Below are positions 18,836-26,701 of a stretch of 64,000 bases of DNA, one piece after another. The translations under genes and the position numbers were made by a program. Each line of letters starts with the position of its first letter. The first letter of the stretch is position 1. The stretch spans positions 62,001 through 126,000 of the forward strand of contig CALWGZ010000003.1 in the NCBI GenBank assembly GCA_944380285.1. The letters are read 5' to 3'. The notes under the pieces are model-generated. The model saw nothing but the letters and a program-made list of their open reading frames with translations, was not told the DNA's origin and ran no database searches. This DNA comes from an uncultured Christensenellaceae bacterium. GTDB lineage: Bacteria > Bacillota > Clostridia > Christensenellales > UBA3700.

Positions 18836-19074
18836 AAAAAAATGCGCCCCATACTTTCGTATAGGGCGTTGTCACGCTGTACCACCTAAATTCATCCGCG
18901 ATTATTGCGGACCTCTTGAGACTGTAACGGGTCGTATACCGCGATCGCTTACTGCACTTTCGGCGATCGAGCTCGGGAGCGAATTCCCCGCCGCGTTGCC
19001 GTAGCGCCCTTCCAGCCGATGAGGCGCATTCTCTGTCGGAACGTACTTGCGAGCATGTTCTCCGTCATAGCTTT
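18836..19074 (-). promoter_or_regulatory. T-box riboswitch (tRNA-Phe sensing) in pheST leader
   Basis: The leader RNA contains the T-box sequence AGGTGGTACAGCG (fwd 18875-18887), which pairs with the acceptor end of uncharged tRNA. It is followed by a terminator helix (about 18844-18869) with seven Ts at 18836-18842, just before the pheS ribosome-binding site. Upstream, a Stem-I-like region holds AGAGA and a distal GGCTGGAAG loop; a UUC triplet (fwd 18981-18983) in its 3' strand is the likely Phe specifier. Low charged tRNA-Phe should favour the antiterminator and expression of pheST. Confidence 0.93.
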
Positions 19075-19080
19075 TACACT

Positions 19081-19109
19081 ATTTTAGCGCATTTTTGCCG
19101 TCAAGGCAA
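19081..19109 (-). promoter_or_regulatory. Promoter of the pheST T-box leader
   Basis: TTGCCT (19104-19109), 17 bp spacer and TAAAAT (19081-19086) on the minus strand. The -35 overlaps the last codons of yunB. It gives a leader of about 240 nt. Confidence 0.6.
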
Positions 19110-19763
19110 CTCTTTTATCGTGGAAAAATCGATACTTCCCGCATTTTGGATGATAAATTCGGGCACATCGCCGACGATCACGTTCTCGGCAAGCAAAAGC
19201 GACGAACTGCACTCGACGTTGCTGCTCTCCAAAGGAAGTATGACCTGAGCGTACGCGGTGATGTCTATGTAGAGGCTGTGAAGCACTTGATTGATCCCGA
19301 CGCTTTCAAACTCGGTACGGAAACTGCACTCGGCAAGCCCCACCGTCATTATTTCCAAATTGACGTCGAGACCGTGTTCGCCAAGCAAAACTATGCCGGA
19401 AAACGCGCCGAGCGGCACATTTACGCCGTCAAACAACAGCGAGGTCATCTCGTTTTGTATGATCGTGCTGATGTTGCTCATCACCTTGTTGACAAAGAGC
19501 ATGTTCACCGACAGCATTTCCACATTTCCTGCGTCATCGCGTACGATCGTGACAAAATTTTGATAGTTTGCCGCGTCCATATCCTCGGTCGCGACCTCGT
19601 ATGCAGTGTTGAGAGCCTCCACGGTCTTGCTCCAAACGGTGTTATAGGCGGTATCGGTCACGAGCGGCACGACGTTGCCGCGAAAATAGAACAACCCACC
19701 TATCACGACCGTCAAGACAACGATCACGACAATGCATATCTTCGCCTTTTTGCGCGCCCTCAT
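19101..19763 (-). CDS. yunB: Sporulation protein YunB-like
   Basis: 220 aa with a short basic N-terminus and one membrane helix (about residues 8-27), the rest facing outward. The second half (from about 100, with VPLGAFSGIVLLGEHG and NQVLHSLYIDI) matches the pattern of YunB, a sigma-E-dependent protein of unknown biochemical role needed for efficient sporulation. It lies beside the spoVA genes. No clear Shine-Dalgarno; CATTATA lies just before the ATG, which resembles a forespore-type -10, but no convincing -35 is seen. Confidence 0.7.
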   Translation of the reverse strand: MRARKKAKICIVVIVVLTVVIGGLFYFRGNVVPLVTDTAYNTVWSKTVEALNTAYEVATEDMDAANYQNFVTIVRDDAGNVEMLSVNMLFVNKVMSNISTIIQNEMTSLLFDGVNVPLGAFSGIVLLGEHGLDVNLEIMTVGLAECSFRTEFESVGINQVLHSLYIDITAYAQVILPLESSNVECSSSLLLAENVIVGDVPEFIIQNAGSIDFSTIKELP

Positions 19764-20042
19764 ATCTATAATGATATTCTCACGCGTCCGAAATGTTCAC
19801 CAATGCCGCTCAAAGCAAGTCTCATCTCCCGCCTCATAGACATAGACTCTCGTCGCAAACAGCAACTTTGCGAGCCGAAACCTCGCGCTCGATGTCATTA
19901 ATAATACATCCGGCGAATAAGACTTAGTGATAATTTATTCTAAATTAGCCCAATTATTATAATAATTTGACGAATTTAACGGACAAAACAGCCGATATTC
20001 ACCAAATGAGTATCAATCGCACATTGCCCTCTATGCTCCGCT
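19764..20042. other. Intergenic stretch between yunB and spoVAE
   Basis: About 280 bp with no supported gene. It contains an AT-rich core with a perfect 7-3-7 inverted repeat (TAATTTA, 3-base gap, TAAATTA) at 19931-19947, whose 13-base core recurs at two other intergenic sites. No clear terminator follows spoVAE. Confidence 0.6.
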
Positions 20043-20417
20043 CTATGCGGTCTTAGACTTGGACCTGAACAGTAACGCAAACACAAATCCGAACACTATC
20101 GCTGCGGTCAATCCGCCTGCAACAGAGCGCATGCCGTATGTGCACGCCTCGAACAATCCAAGTCTCGCCCCTTCTATCGCCCCGGCAGCAAGGGACTTAC
20201 CGAATCCGATAATCGGGATAGTCACGCCGGCGAGAGCAAACTCTTCTATATACTCAAACACGCCAACCGCTTCGAGTACTACGCCCGTCAGCAAAAACGT
20301 AACCAATATTCGCGCAGACGTCATCTTTGTCTTGTTGATCAGCAATTGCCCGATCAGACACACGATCCCGCCGCAGAGAAACACCCTTCCGTATCTGCTC
20401 AATATCTCCAAAAACAT
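20043..20417 (-). CDS. spoVAE: Stage V sporulation protein AE
   Basis: Membrane subunit of the SpoVA channel that moves dipicolinic acid into the forespore and out on germination. 124 aa, almost entirely four hydrophobic segments, with the family-typical CGGIVCLIGQ near the N-terminus and PIIGFGKSLAAGAIEG in the middle. GGTGAG precedes ATG 20417. Last of the VAC-VAD-VAE trio, which is the set kept in Clostridia (no VAA, VAB, VAF here). Confidence 0.93.
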   Translation of the reverse strand: MFLEILSRYGRVFLCGGIVCLIGQLLINKTKMTSARILVTFLLTGVVLEAVGVFEYIEEFALAGVTIPIIGFGKSLAAGAIEGARLGLFEACTYGMRSVAGGLTAAIVFGFVFALLFRSKSKTA

Positions 20418-20421
20418 ACAC

Positions 20422-21429
20422 TCACCTGCATTCTATCGCCACGGCATATGCAATGCCGGGAATACTCTCGCCTTGCAGCGACGAATCTTTTGACAAAAGC
20501 GCGCCTGTCGGGACGAGCAAAAGCCTGTCTATCTGCCCCGCAACGAGCAATTTGTGCAAATATGCGCAATACACCAAGCTGCTGCACCCCGCACCCGAAC
20601 CGCCCAAGCCGCATTTTTGCCCGGGAGCAAAGATCATACAGCCGCAATCGTTAAGATTTTTGCTCTCATTAACGCCTTCTCTTTTCATCAATTGCGCAAG
20701 CAATTCTCTGCCGAGCCTGCCGAGATCTCCCGTCACGATAAGGTCATAATAATCCGCTTTTCTGCCCGTCTCGCGCAAATGTGCCGAAATAGTATCAAAC
20801 GCCGCCGGCGCCATCGCCGCCCCCATATTGTTTGCGTCCGTACAGCCGAGATCTATGACTCGACCAAATGTATAGGCTGTGACCTCGGGACAGCGCCATA
20901 AAGGCGCTTTTCCGGTCAACAGCACCGCGCCCGCGCCGGTAACAGTTCTTTGAGAAGTCGGCGTCGGCTGAGTGCCGAGCTCGAGCGGAAAGCGATATTG
21001 CCGCTCTGCCGTCGCAAAATGTGAACTCGTACAACATATCGCGCTGCCAATTCCTTCATCTATCGCCATGGACGCATGCGCGATCGCCTGCCCGAAAGTC
21101 GCGCAAGCGCAATACAGCCCCGAAAACGGAATATCAAAACTTCGCGCCGAAAACGCGCTGGGAACGATCTGATTGACAAGGTCGCCGCCAAGCATCAAAT
21201 CGACGTCGCACTCGGACAATTCCGCTTTTTCCAACAGCGATCTTATCGCCTCTTCGCGCATTCTCGTCTCGGCTTTTTCGTGCGAATCACAGCCCCATTC
21301 TCCGCAATCGAGGACTTGATCGATATATCCTCTCAAATTGCCGCAAGCCTCGTCGCTGCCGGCAATGTCGGCGACATGCGAGATATAGACGCACTTTTCG
21401 GGTGCATATGTCTGCCTGCCGAGCTTCAT
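20422..21429 (-). CDS. spoVAD: Stage V sporulation protein AD
   Basis: SpoVAD is a soluble, thiolase-fold protein that binds dipicolinic acid and works with SpoVAC/AE in the forespore inner membrane. 335 aa, normal length, with conserved SGLYCACATFGQ and TVTGAGAVLL segments. The start overlaps the spoVAC stop (ATGA). Confidence 0.96.
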   Translation of the reverse strand: MKLGRQTYAPEKCVYISHVADIAGSDEACGNLRGYIDQVLDCGEWGCDSHEKAETRMREEAIRSLLEKAELSECDVDLMLGGDLVNQIVPSAFSARSFDIPFSGLYCACATFGQAIAHASMAIDEGIGSAICCTSSHFATAERQYRFPLELGTQPTPTSQRTVTGAGAVLLTGKAPLWRCPEVTAYTFGRVIDLGCTDANNMGAAMAPAAFDTISAHLRETGRKADYYDLIVTGDLGRLGRELLAQLMKREGVNESKNLNDCGCMIFAPGQKCGLGGSGAGCSSLVYCAYLHKLLVAGQIDRLLLVPTGALLSKDSSLQGESIPGIAYAVAIECR

Positions 21430-21872
21430 GCGACTGCCCCCGCAATGTAATATATAACGCCGACCGCTACGCTTGAGCATACGCCCGAGACAATGATCGG
21501 ACCGGCAACGCCGAACATCCTCGCCATCATACCGAATATGATCCCTTCGCTGTGAAATTCCATCGCGGGCGAAACTATCGAGTTTGCAAAACCGGTGATC
21601 GGTACGATCGAACCGGCGCCGGCATAGTATCCTATCTTATCATATACACCAAGCCCCGTCAACAGTGCGCCCAAAAAGATCATGGTCATCCCTACAAGCG
21701 CACTGATCGACTTTTCGTCAAGCGGCACAAATTCGGCGTATACATCCGAAAATGCCTGACCGATCATACATATCACGCCGCCGACGCAAAACGCCGCAAA
21801 CAACGTCTTTGCCTCGTTCGTCTTTGGGGACGCCTGCTTGACCAAGGCGGCATATTCTTTTTCGCCGATCAA
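21426..21872 (-). CDS. spoVAC: Stage V sporulation protein AC (TTG start)
   Basis: Mechanosensitive-type membrane subunit of the dipicolinate channel. 148 aa; hydrophobic segments and the motifs GGVICMIGQAF, LTGLGVYDKIGYYAGAGS and PITGFANS are diagnostic. The best start is a TTG at 21872, with GAGGAG 5 nt upstream; it overlaps the stop of a 30-codon ORF (TTGA). Upstream stop codons prevent a longer reading. First canonical gene of spoVAC-AD-AE. Confidence 0.95.
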   Translation of the reverse strand: MIGEKEYAALVKQASPKTNEAKTLFAAFCVGGVICMIGQAFSDVYAEFVPLDEKSISALVGMTMIFLGALLTGLGVYDKIGYYAGAGSIVPITGFANSIVSPAMEFHSEGIIFGMMARMFGVAGPIIVSGVCSSVAVGVIYYIAGAVA

Positions 21873-21961
21873 TTCTTCTCCTCAGAGCGCACGGTATCGC
21901 CGAATACAAGCTCTTTGTCCTCGCGATTGCGCCTCACGATCAAATCTTCATGCTTTGCCAT
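21869..21961 (-). CDS. Short ORF (30 aa) coupled to spoVAC
   Basis: ATG at 21961 opens a 30-codon charged ORF that ends in TGA overlapping the TTG start of spoVAC (TTGA). The ATG lacks a Shine-Dalgarno and lies 6 nt after CATAAT. Its last codons carry the spoVAC ribosome-binding site, so translating it would open or couple spoVAC initiation. The peptide is hydrophilic (starts MAKHEDLIVRR) and matches no family I know. It could be a leader peptide or a real small spore protein; or it is chance. Confidence 0.4.
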   Translation of the reverse strand: MAKHEDLIVRRNREDKELVFGDTVRSEEKN

Positions 21962-21966
21962 ATCGC

Positions 21967-21973
21967 TATTATG
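21967..21973 (-). promoter_or_regulatory. Candidate forespore (sigma-G/F type) -10 for spoVA
   Basis: CATAATA on the minus strand fits the sigma-G -10 pattern CATNHTA. It lies after the sigF terminator and before the spoVA genes, which are forespore-specific in Bacillus. The -35 is not a good match, so the call rests on the -10, position and regulon knowledge. Confidence 0.4.
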
Positions 21974-21984
21974 GGCAATGCGCT

Positions 21985-22014
21985 AAAAATTAGCCCGCCC
22001 CGGCAGAGGCGGAC
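21985..22014 (-). terminator. Terminator after sigF
   Basis: A 9-bp stem (GTCCGCCTC/GGGGCGGGC with two G-T pairs, 4-base loop) followed on the minus strand by TAATTTTTAG. It splits the spoIIA operon from spoVA. Confidence 0.75.
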
Positions 22015-22032
22015 TTTGCGAAAATGTTGCAG

Positions 22033-22758
22033 TCAAGCTTCGTTTTGGAACGCTTTTCTCAAAATTCCTATCACTTTGCTTTCGATGCGCGATACCTGAA
22101 CTTGCGAAACTCCGAGAATTTTTGCGATCTCGCTCTGCGTCTTATCTCGATAATATCGCAAAATCAACACTTTTTTCTCTCGTTCCGGCAGTGTAGAAAT
22201 CACTTCTTTCAGCAAAATTTTGTCATCGATATTGTCTCCGTTTTCATCCGAAGGCAACTTGTCGATCACGCTTTGATTGTTTTCGTCGTCGAATTTCTCG
22301 TAGAGCGACACCGGATATTTGCTGCTGTCGAGCGCAAAGACGACCTCTTGCGGAGTGATCCCGAACTTGCCCGCCAACATCTCGGCGCTCGGCGCCTCGC
22401 CGCATGCGAGACGGTGCGATTCGATCTCCTTTTTGAGCGACATCGACAGCGTTTTGAGCGCGCGGCTGACCTTGATCGCGCCGTCGTCACGGATAAATCT
22501 CTTGATCTCGCCCGCGATCATCGGCACCGCATATGTCGAAAATCTCACGTTGTAGTTGGTATCAAAGTTGTTGATCGCCTTGACAAGCCCCATGCTGCCG
22601 AGCTGTATCAAGTCCTCATACTCCGTCGCGTTGCCTCGATAGCGCGCGACGATCGATTTGATCAACGGCATATTGTGCACGATCAATTGCTCTTTTGCGT
22701 ACTCGTCGCCGCGCTGAGCCGCCTTGATATATTCGAGAGTGGTCTCTCCGTCAAGCAT
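22033..22758 (-). CDS. sigF: RNA polymerase sigma-F factor (early forespore)
   Basis: First compartment-specific sigma factor, active in the forespore. 241 aa with region 2 (EDLIQLGSMGLVKAINNFD, RFSTYAVPMIAGEIKRF), region 3 and region 4 helix-turn-helix (TQSEIAKILGVSQVQVSRIE). It is assigned to sigma-F by its place directly after spoIIAA-spoIIAB. ATG 22758 overlaps the spoIIAB stop by 8 nt and has GAGGGT upstream. Confidence 0.97.
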   Translation of the reverse strand: MLDGETTLEYIKAAQRGDEYAKEQLIVHNMPLIKSIVARYRGNATEYEDLIQLGSMGLVKAINNFDTNYNVRFSTYAVPMIAGEIKRFIRDDGAIKVSRALKTLSMSLKKEIESHRLACGEAPSAEMLAGKFGITPQEVVFALDSSKYPVSLYEKFDDENNQSVIDKLPSDENGDNIDDKILLKEVISTLPEREKKVLILRYYRDKTQSEIAKILGVSQVQVSRIESKVIGILRKAFQNEA

Positions 22759-23185
22759 CTTTACCCTCAGAAATCTTTTTGGTCATCACGACGCTCGTGC
22801 CCTTGCCGACAGCGGAAGTCACCTGCATATCGTCCATAAACGTGCCCATCAACGTGAAGCCCATTCCGCTCCGCTCCTGCTCGGGCTTGGTCGTGAAGAA
22901 AGGCTGGATCGCCTTCTCGACGTCCGCGATCCCGCAGCCGTCGTCCTTGACGATTATCTCCAATTTACCGTCCTCCAAACTCACGCGCACTTCGACAAAT
23001 TTGCTCTTGTCGCCGTCATATCCGTGGATCACACTGTTAGTGAATGCCTCGGACACTACGGTTTTTATGTCTTCAAGCCCGTCTATCGACGGCTCGAGCG
23101 GCAAACAAAACGCCGCCACACTGCTGCGAACAAACGCGTCGTTTGCAATATCCGCGCTGATCGTCATCTTCAATTCGTTTTTCAT
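22751..23185 (-). CDS. spoIIAB: Anti-sigma-F factor / serine kinase SpoIIAB
   Basis: Binds and holds sigma-F; also phosphorylates SpoIIAA. 144 aa GHKL kinase with N box (SEAFTNSVIHGY), G1 (DDGCGI) and G2 (GMGFTLM). Start chosen at ATG 23185 after GAGAGGTGAG; a GTG two codons upstream is possible. Middle gene of spoIIAA-spoIIAB-sigF. Confidence 0.97.
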   Translation of the reverse strand: MKNELKMTISADIANDAFVRSSVAAFCLPLEPSIDGLEDIKTVVSEAFTNSVIHGYDGDKSKFVEVRVSLEDGKLEIIVKDDGCGIADVEKAIQPFFTTKPEQERSGMGFTLMGTFMDDMQVTSAVGKGTSVVMTKKISEGKDA

Positions 23186-23194
23186 ACTCACCTC

Positions 23195-23503
23195 TCAACT
23201 CGTCTTTTTTATGATCGAATATATGCCCGCCATCTGCAATATCTTGTCCACTTGTCGATTGGGCGAATAGATCTTAGGCTCAATGCCGAGCGCCCTGAGC
23301 TTTTTGTATCTACCCAAAAGCATCCCGATGCCCGTACTGTCCATAAACGACAATTTCGAAAAGTCGAACACAAACACGCGCTGTCTGCACATATCGATCG
23401 CCATATCCACCGCCTGCCTCACCTGTGCGGCTGTATGTTCGTCCAGCTCGCCGTCCAGTCTGACAACCGTCGCATCGGCATATTCAGCAAATTTTATCTG
23501 CAT
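23195..23503 (-). CDS. spoIIAA: Anti-sigma-F factor antagonist SpoIIAA
   Basis: STAS-domain protein that, when unphosphorylated, releases sigma-F from SpoIIAB. 102 aa; the phosphorylated serine is Ser56 in FMDSTGIGMLLGRY. ATG 23503 is chosen for GGAGG 6 nt upstream (an ATG two codons earlier sits inside that spacing). In Bacillus this operon is sigma-H and Spo0A driven; no convincing sigma-H site could be read here. Confidence 0.97.
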   Translation of the reverse strand: MQIKFAEYADATVVRLDGELDEHTAAQVRQAVDMAIDMCRQRVFVFDFSKLSFMDSTGIGMLLGRYKKLRALGIEPKIYSPNRQVDKILQMAGIYSIIKKTS

Positions 23504-23829
23504 ATCCATCCTCCGTATCCCCGAAGGGCAAGCACAAGTATAGCGCCTTGAAAGGCTCGAAAAACAGGATAAAATGTACTGCGTGCGCCGATATTGACGA
23601 ATTGATCTCAAACCGATATCTATGCGCAGAGCACAGCGATCCAACCGTAAATTTCAAAATGCCGATGCCGATTGATGTTTTTGGGTTATAATCTACTTTT
23701 GTTTATTTATAGACAAACTGCAATATATTTTACATATTGTACGATAGTATTATTTATTATACATCAAGTTGCGATATAACAAATCATTAGATAAATATAT
23801 TTATTATAATAGATAGTAAAGTCAAAAAT

Positions 23830-24015
23830 TTAAGTCAAAATCGCCACCCTATCCCGCAAAAATAGTTTCACGATCGTCGCTTGAAAATATTCAATGTGAT
23901 TGCTGTATATTTTTATAATATTTAAGTTTTGAGCATTGATTTTTAATACTGCAAAATATTGTTTCACACAACAATTTTTGAACTCTTCTACATATGTGTA
24001 ATATTTTCTCGTCAT
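23830..24015 (-). pseudogene. Possible remnant of a transposase OrfA N-terminus
   Basis: 61-codon AT-rich ORF starting MTRKYYTYVEEFKNCCVKQYF. The spacing of basic-aromatic-Thr then EEFK and a following V-K-x-Y recalls the N-terminus of IS3-type OrfA helix-turn-helix proteins, with a two-residue insertion. The rest does not continue the family and no partner orfB or inverted repeats were found. No ribosome-binding site. Could equally be chance. Confidence 0.2.
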
Positions 24016-24650
24016 GATACACCGCATAGCCTTATATTGAGCGGCGAAAAATTCGACTTTTTTTGTTTATGAATGCCTATCGATCATGCTTTTTTATTCT
24101 GCTTCACTAACCGTATTCATTGCATATGCATTGGAGGACAAGGCATATCATACGCCATTCATTGCAACTTAATAAATTTTTCAGGGGCGATCATATTTTC
24201 GCAAGAGGCACGCTGTATTGCGCCATTTCGGTAGTTCTGCGAACTTACATGAGCGCTCAAATGCTCTATTTCTGCACAGGCGGTCCTCATCTTTATCGGT
24301 TTTGTGTGGGCATTCCGCGCTATCTTTTCCGCTCGGACTCGTATGTCTTTTTACTCCTCCGCATTATTTGCTCTATCGCGCGTTTTGTTGCGCTTTCGAT
24401 GATGTCGCATGGTTGACGATCATCATTTTGTTCATCTTTTTCTACGTTTTGATCAAGATCGCAAAGTGATGATATGCGAGAACTGTCTGCTTTTCGCTCT
24501 ATCGACTATGACGATCCGCGATCCGTGATGTAATTTTTCTGCGTAATGACAGCCGTCTTGCGCATTGCTACCGCTCTCGATCAGCGGCATTTTATGTCAT
24601 TGTTTACAGTTTTGATTTTATAATGTTTTCAAAAATATCTCCTCAATACA

Positions 24651-24683
24651 AAAAATGCGTCTCCGCTTTTGACTGCGGAGACG
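24651..24683 (-). terminator. Terminator after the GPH transporter
   Basis: Perfect 9-bp stem CGTCTCCGC/GCGGAGACG (24658-24683) with an 8-base loop; on the minus strand it is followed by CATTTTT. Confidence 0.85.
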
Positions 24684-24701
24684 ATCTTCACTCCGAAAAT
24701 A

Positions 24702-26654
24702 TTATACGATATCTCCTGCCGCGTCCTCTTCGTCGGGCATTTTGAGGCTCTCTTCGGCGAGTTTGCGCGAGAACGCCTCACGCGCAAGAATGCGCAGCCA
24801 CATCTTTTTGCCCTCCGCCTTGGCGTTACCTATCCAAATGATGCAGAACGCTTTGCGGCGCCTGTTGAGTTCCTTTTGGTCGGCGCGCAATTTGTCAAAC
24901 ATCTCCTTTCTTGCAGCCGCCTTTTGACGTTTTGCCTCGTTGCGAATCTCTTTGACGCCTTTTGCGATATCCTTTTCGGACACGCCTTTTGCTCGCGATT
25001 CCTGTTCGAAAGCGACTATTTTCGCTTCGAATGCCGCAATCTTTGCATCGCGCTCCTCGTTCTTTTTCCGCAGCTCTTCTTTTTCGCGCTCGGCGATTGC
25101 CTTGTTGCGCTCCTCTTCCTTCTCTTTTTCTTCGAGATAGGCGTCATAAGCGGCTTGTTGCTCCTCTTCGGGCGCATCCTTCAAGCCGGCATCTGCAATT
25201 ACCTTTTTACGCGTGAGCGACTCACGAATGACCGCCATCTTCTTACGGTCGAGCCTGACCAACAAATACGGCACCGCCGCGAAGAAACTTGCAGCCATCG
25301 CGATCAAAATGACCGTCGAAATGATCGGTTCGCGGACCGCCGCATCCTTCAAGATTTCGTAATCCGTCTCGCCGGTTGTCGGATCGGCGACAAGTCCGTT
25401 CGACTCGTAGACCCAAGTGAACAGGAATGTGGACAGTACGCCGCCGATCGTCGTGACCATCGTCTGGAAGTTTTGAGCAAAGCCCTCTATCCTCTCGCCG
25501 GTGATGTCCTGCTGGGCGTCGAGACCGTCCGACATGATCGTCGTCTGAATTATATATTGCGGTCCGTCTGCGAAGTTGAAGATGAACAGCGATATGACAA
25601 AGAACACGAAACCCTGCTTGAACGTAAAATACATTATGAGCGCGGCGATGCAATTTGCAAGACAGAAAGTGAGCCCTGCCTTGCGCGTGCCGAGTTTTGA
25701 TATGAGAAGCGGCGCCAAGATTATGCCCGGAGTAAAGCCGACGGACACGATCGTCTGCGTAATGCCGAGCAAACTGCTCTTACCCAATTGATAGGTGCAA
25801 ACCCACGGCAGAAGCGCGACGAGCGAGGTTTTGAAAGTATCAAAAAAGCGAGTGGTCGTTACAGCCCAAAATTCACGGTTTTTGGACAATATCCTCATTC
25901 CCTCGGAAAATTTGATCTTGTTGACTTTGAGCCTCGGCACAACGGCGCGTTCTTGCGCGAAATAGAGTGCAAACAGGCTCATTACAAGCGAACCGATGCC
26001 GAAAATCGGGATGAGGATGCGGTATGTCCAAATGTTGGTCATCGCGTCGTCGCCATAGATGATGCCGCCGATCGACGGCAGCAAAAGCTGAATGATGCTT
26101 GGACCGAGGTTGCCCAAAAGCTCCGAAAAGCCCAATATCCTCGAACGCTCCGCCGAGTTGGAACTTATGACCTGCGAAAGTCCCACCTGAGCATTTGCGG
26201 CGAGCGGCTGTGCGATGCTGAGCAAATTGTAGAAAATGCCTATGAGCACAGCCTTGACGATCGGAGACGCGTCGAGTGGCACGCCCCATGTCAAGCCGAC
26301 AAGCGCCAATACGCTCGGAATACCTGCCCAAATGACGTACGGTCTGAACTTGCCGATCGGCGTGTTGGTGTTGTCGATCAACATGCTGACGAACGGGGTC
26401 TTGATGACGCCGACGACGTTTGTGATGATGTAGAGGATCATTATGTACGTCGGGCTGAGTCCGTAGACGGTGCCGGTGAGAAGGCACGTCGCCGCCATTT
26501 GAATATAGTTGGTCATCAACGAGCCGTAGCCTTTGAGCCCCATCGAGCCGATGCTGAACGCGGCGATCTCTTTGTAAGCGACCTCGTCGCCGCGCTTGGG
26601 ACGCTGCCAATAGCGGCGCACGGTAAGCCACAGATCCTGAACTTTTTCTCTCAT
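24702..26654 (-). CDS. MFS transporter, GPH (glycoside-pentoside-hexuronide) family, with coiled-coil tail
   Basis: Probable cation-coupled sugar or glycoside importer. 650 aa. The first 500 residues hold about 12 membrane helices with the GPH signature GKFRPYVIWAG after helix 3. The last 145 residues form a highly charged Lys/Glu-rich cytoplasmic tail, predicted coiled coil, ending in an acidic stretch; GPH proteins are normally about 450-500 aa, so this is an added domain. It is preceded by the nrdR terminator only about 12 nt before the ATG, with a weak GGGAAA ribosome site. No sugar-utilisation genes are nearby, so the substrate is unknown. Confidence 0.85.
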   Translation of the reverse strand: MREKVQDLWLTVRRYWQRPKRGDEVAYKEIAAFSIGSMGLKGYGSLMTNYIQMAATCLLTGTVYGLSPTYIMILYIITNVVGVIKTPFVSMLIDNTNTPIGKFRPYVIWAGIPSVLALVGLTWGVPLDASPIVKAVLIGIFYNLLSIAQPLAANAQVGLSQVISSNSAERSRILGFSELLGNLGPSIIQLLLPSIGGIIYGDDAMTNIWTYRILIPIFGIGSLVMSLFALYFAQERAVVPRLKVNKIKFSEGMRILSKNREFWAVTTTRFFDTFKTSLVALLPWVCTYQLGKSSLLGITQTIVSVGFTPGIILAPLLISKLGTRKAGLTFCLANCIAALIMYFTFKQGFVFFVISLFIFNFADGPQYIIQTTIMSDGLDAQQDITGERIEGFAQNFQTMVTTIGGVLSTFLFTWVYESNGLVADPTTGETDYEILKDAAVREPIISTVILIAMAASFFAAVPYLLVRLDRKKMAVIRESLTRKKVIADAGLKDAPEEEQQAAYDAYLEEKEKEEERNKAIAEREKEELRKKNEERDAKIAAFEAKIVAFEQESRAKGVSEKDIAKGVKEIRNEAKRQKAAARKEMFDKLRADQKELNRRRKAFCIIWIGNAKAEGKKMWLRILAREAFSRKLAEESLKMPDEEDAAGDIV

Positions 26655-26664
26655 AATTTCCCGT

Positions 26665-26694
26665 AAAAACGGCGACCGTCAGCAGTCAGTCGCC
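26665..26694 (-). terminator. Terminator between nrdR and the GPH transporter
   Basis: Hairpin with GGCGAC/GTCGCC arms (26671-26694), followed on the minus strand by five Ts. The downstream ATG is only 12 nt further. Confidence 0.7.
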
Positions 26695-26701
26695 ATAAAG
26701 A

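Larger units (their letters stand above)
23504..24701. other. AT-rich 1.2 kb gap without convincing genes
   Basis: From about 23650 to 24100 the sequence is far more AT-rich than its surroundings. From 24120 to 24480 the composition returns towards average, but open frames are short, mutually overlapping and lack ribosome sites; one ends in a hydrophobic stretch (WLTIIILFIFFYVLIKIAK). The left part holds a weak transposase-like ORF described separately. The right end is the terminator of the downstream transporter gene. Most likely decayed or foreign DNA. Confidence 0.5.

Noticed and set aside
18981..18986. GAATTC palindrome as a protein-binding site
   Set aside because: It falls inside the T-box Stem I and is better explained as the specifier region.
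19764..19800. Sigma-E or sigma-G promoter for yunB
   Set aside because: CATTATA fits a -10 but no -35 at an allowed spacing; kept only as a remark.
23504..23640. Sigma-H promoter and 0A box before spoIIAA
   Set aside because: Expected by analogy, but no convincing AGGA-N-GAAT pair or TGTCGAA was seen.
24120..24480. 98-codon and 83-codon frames in the AT-rich gap
   Set aside because: Overlapping frames, no ribosome site, no family resemblance; only a possible chance hydrophobic end.
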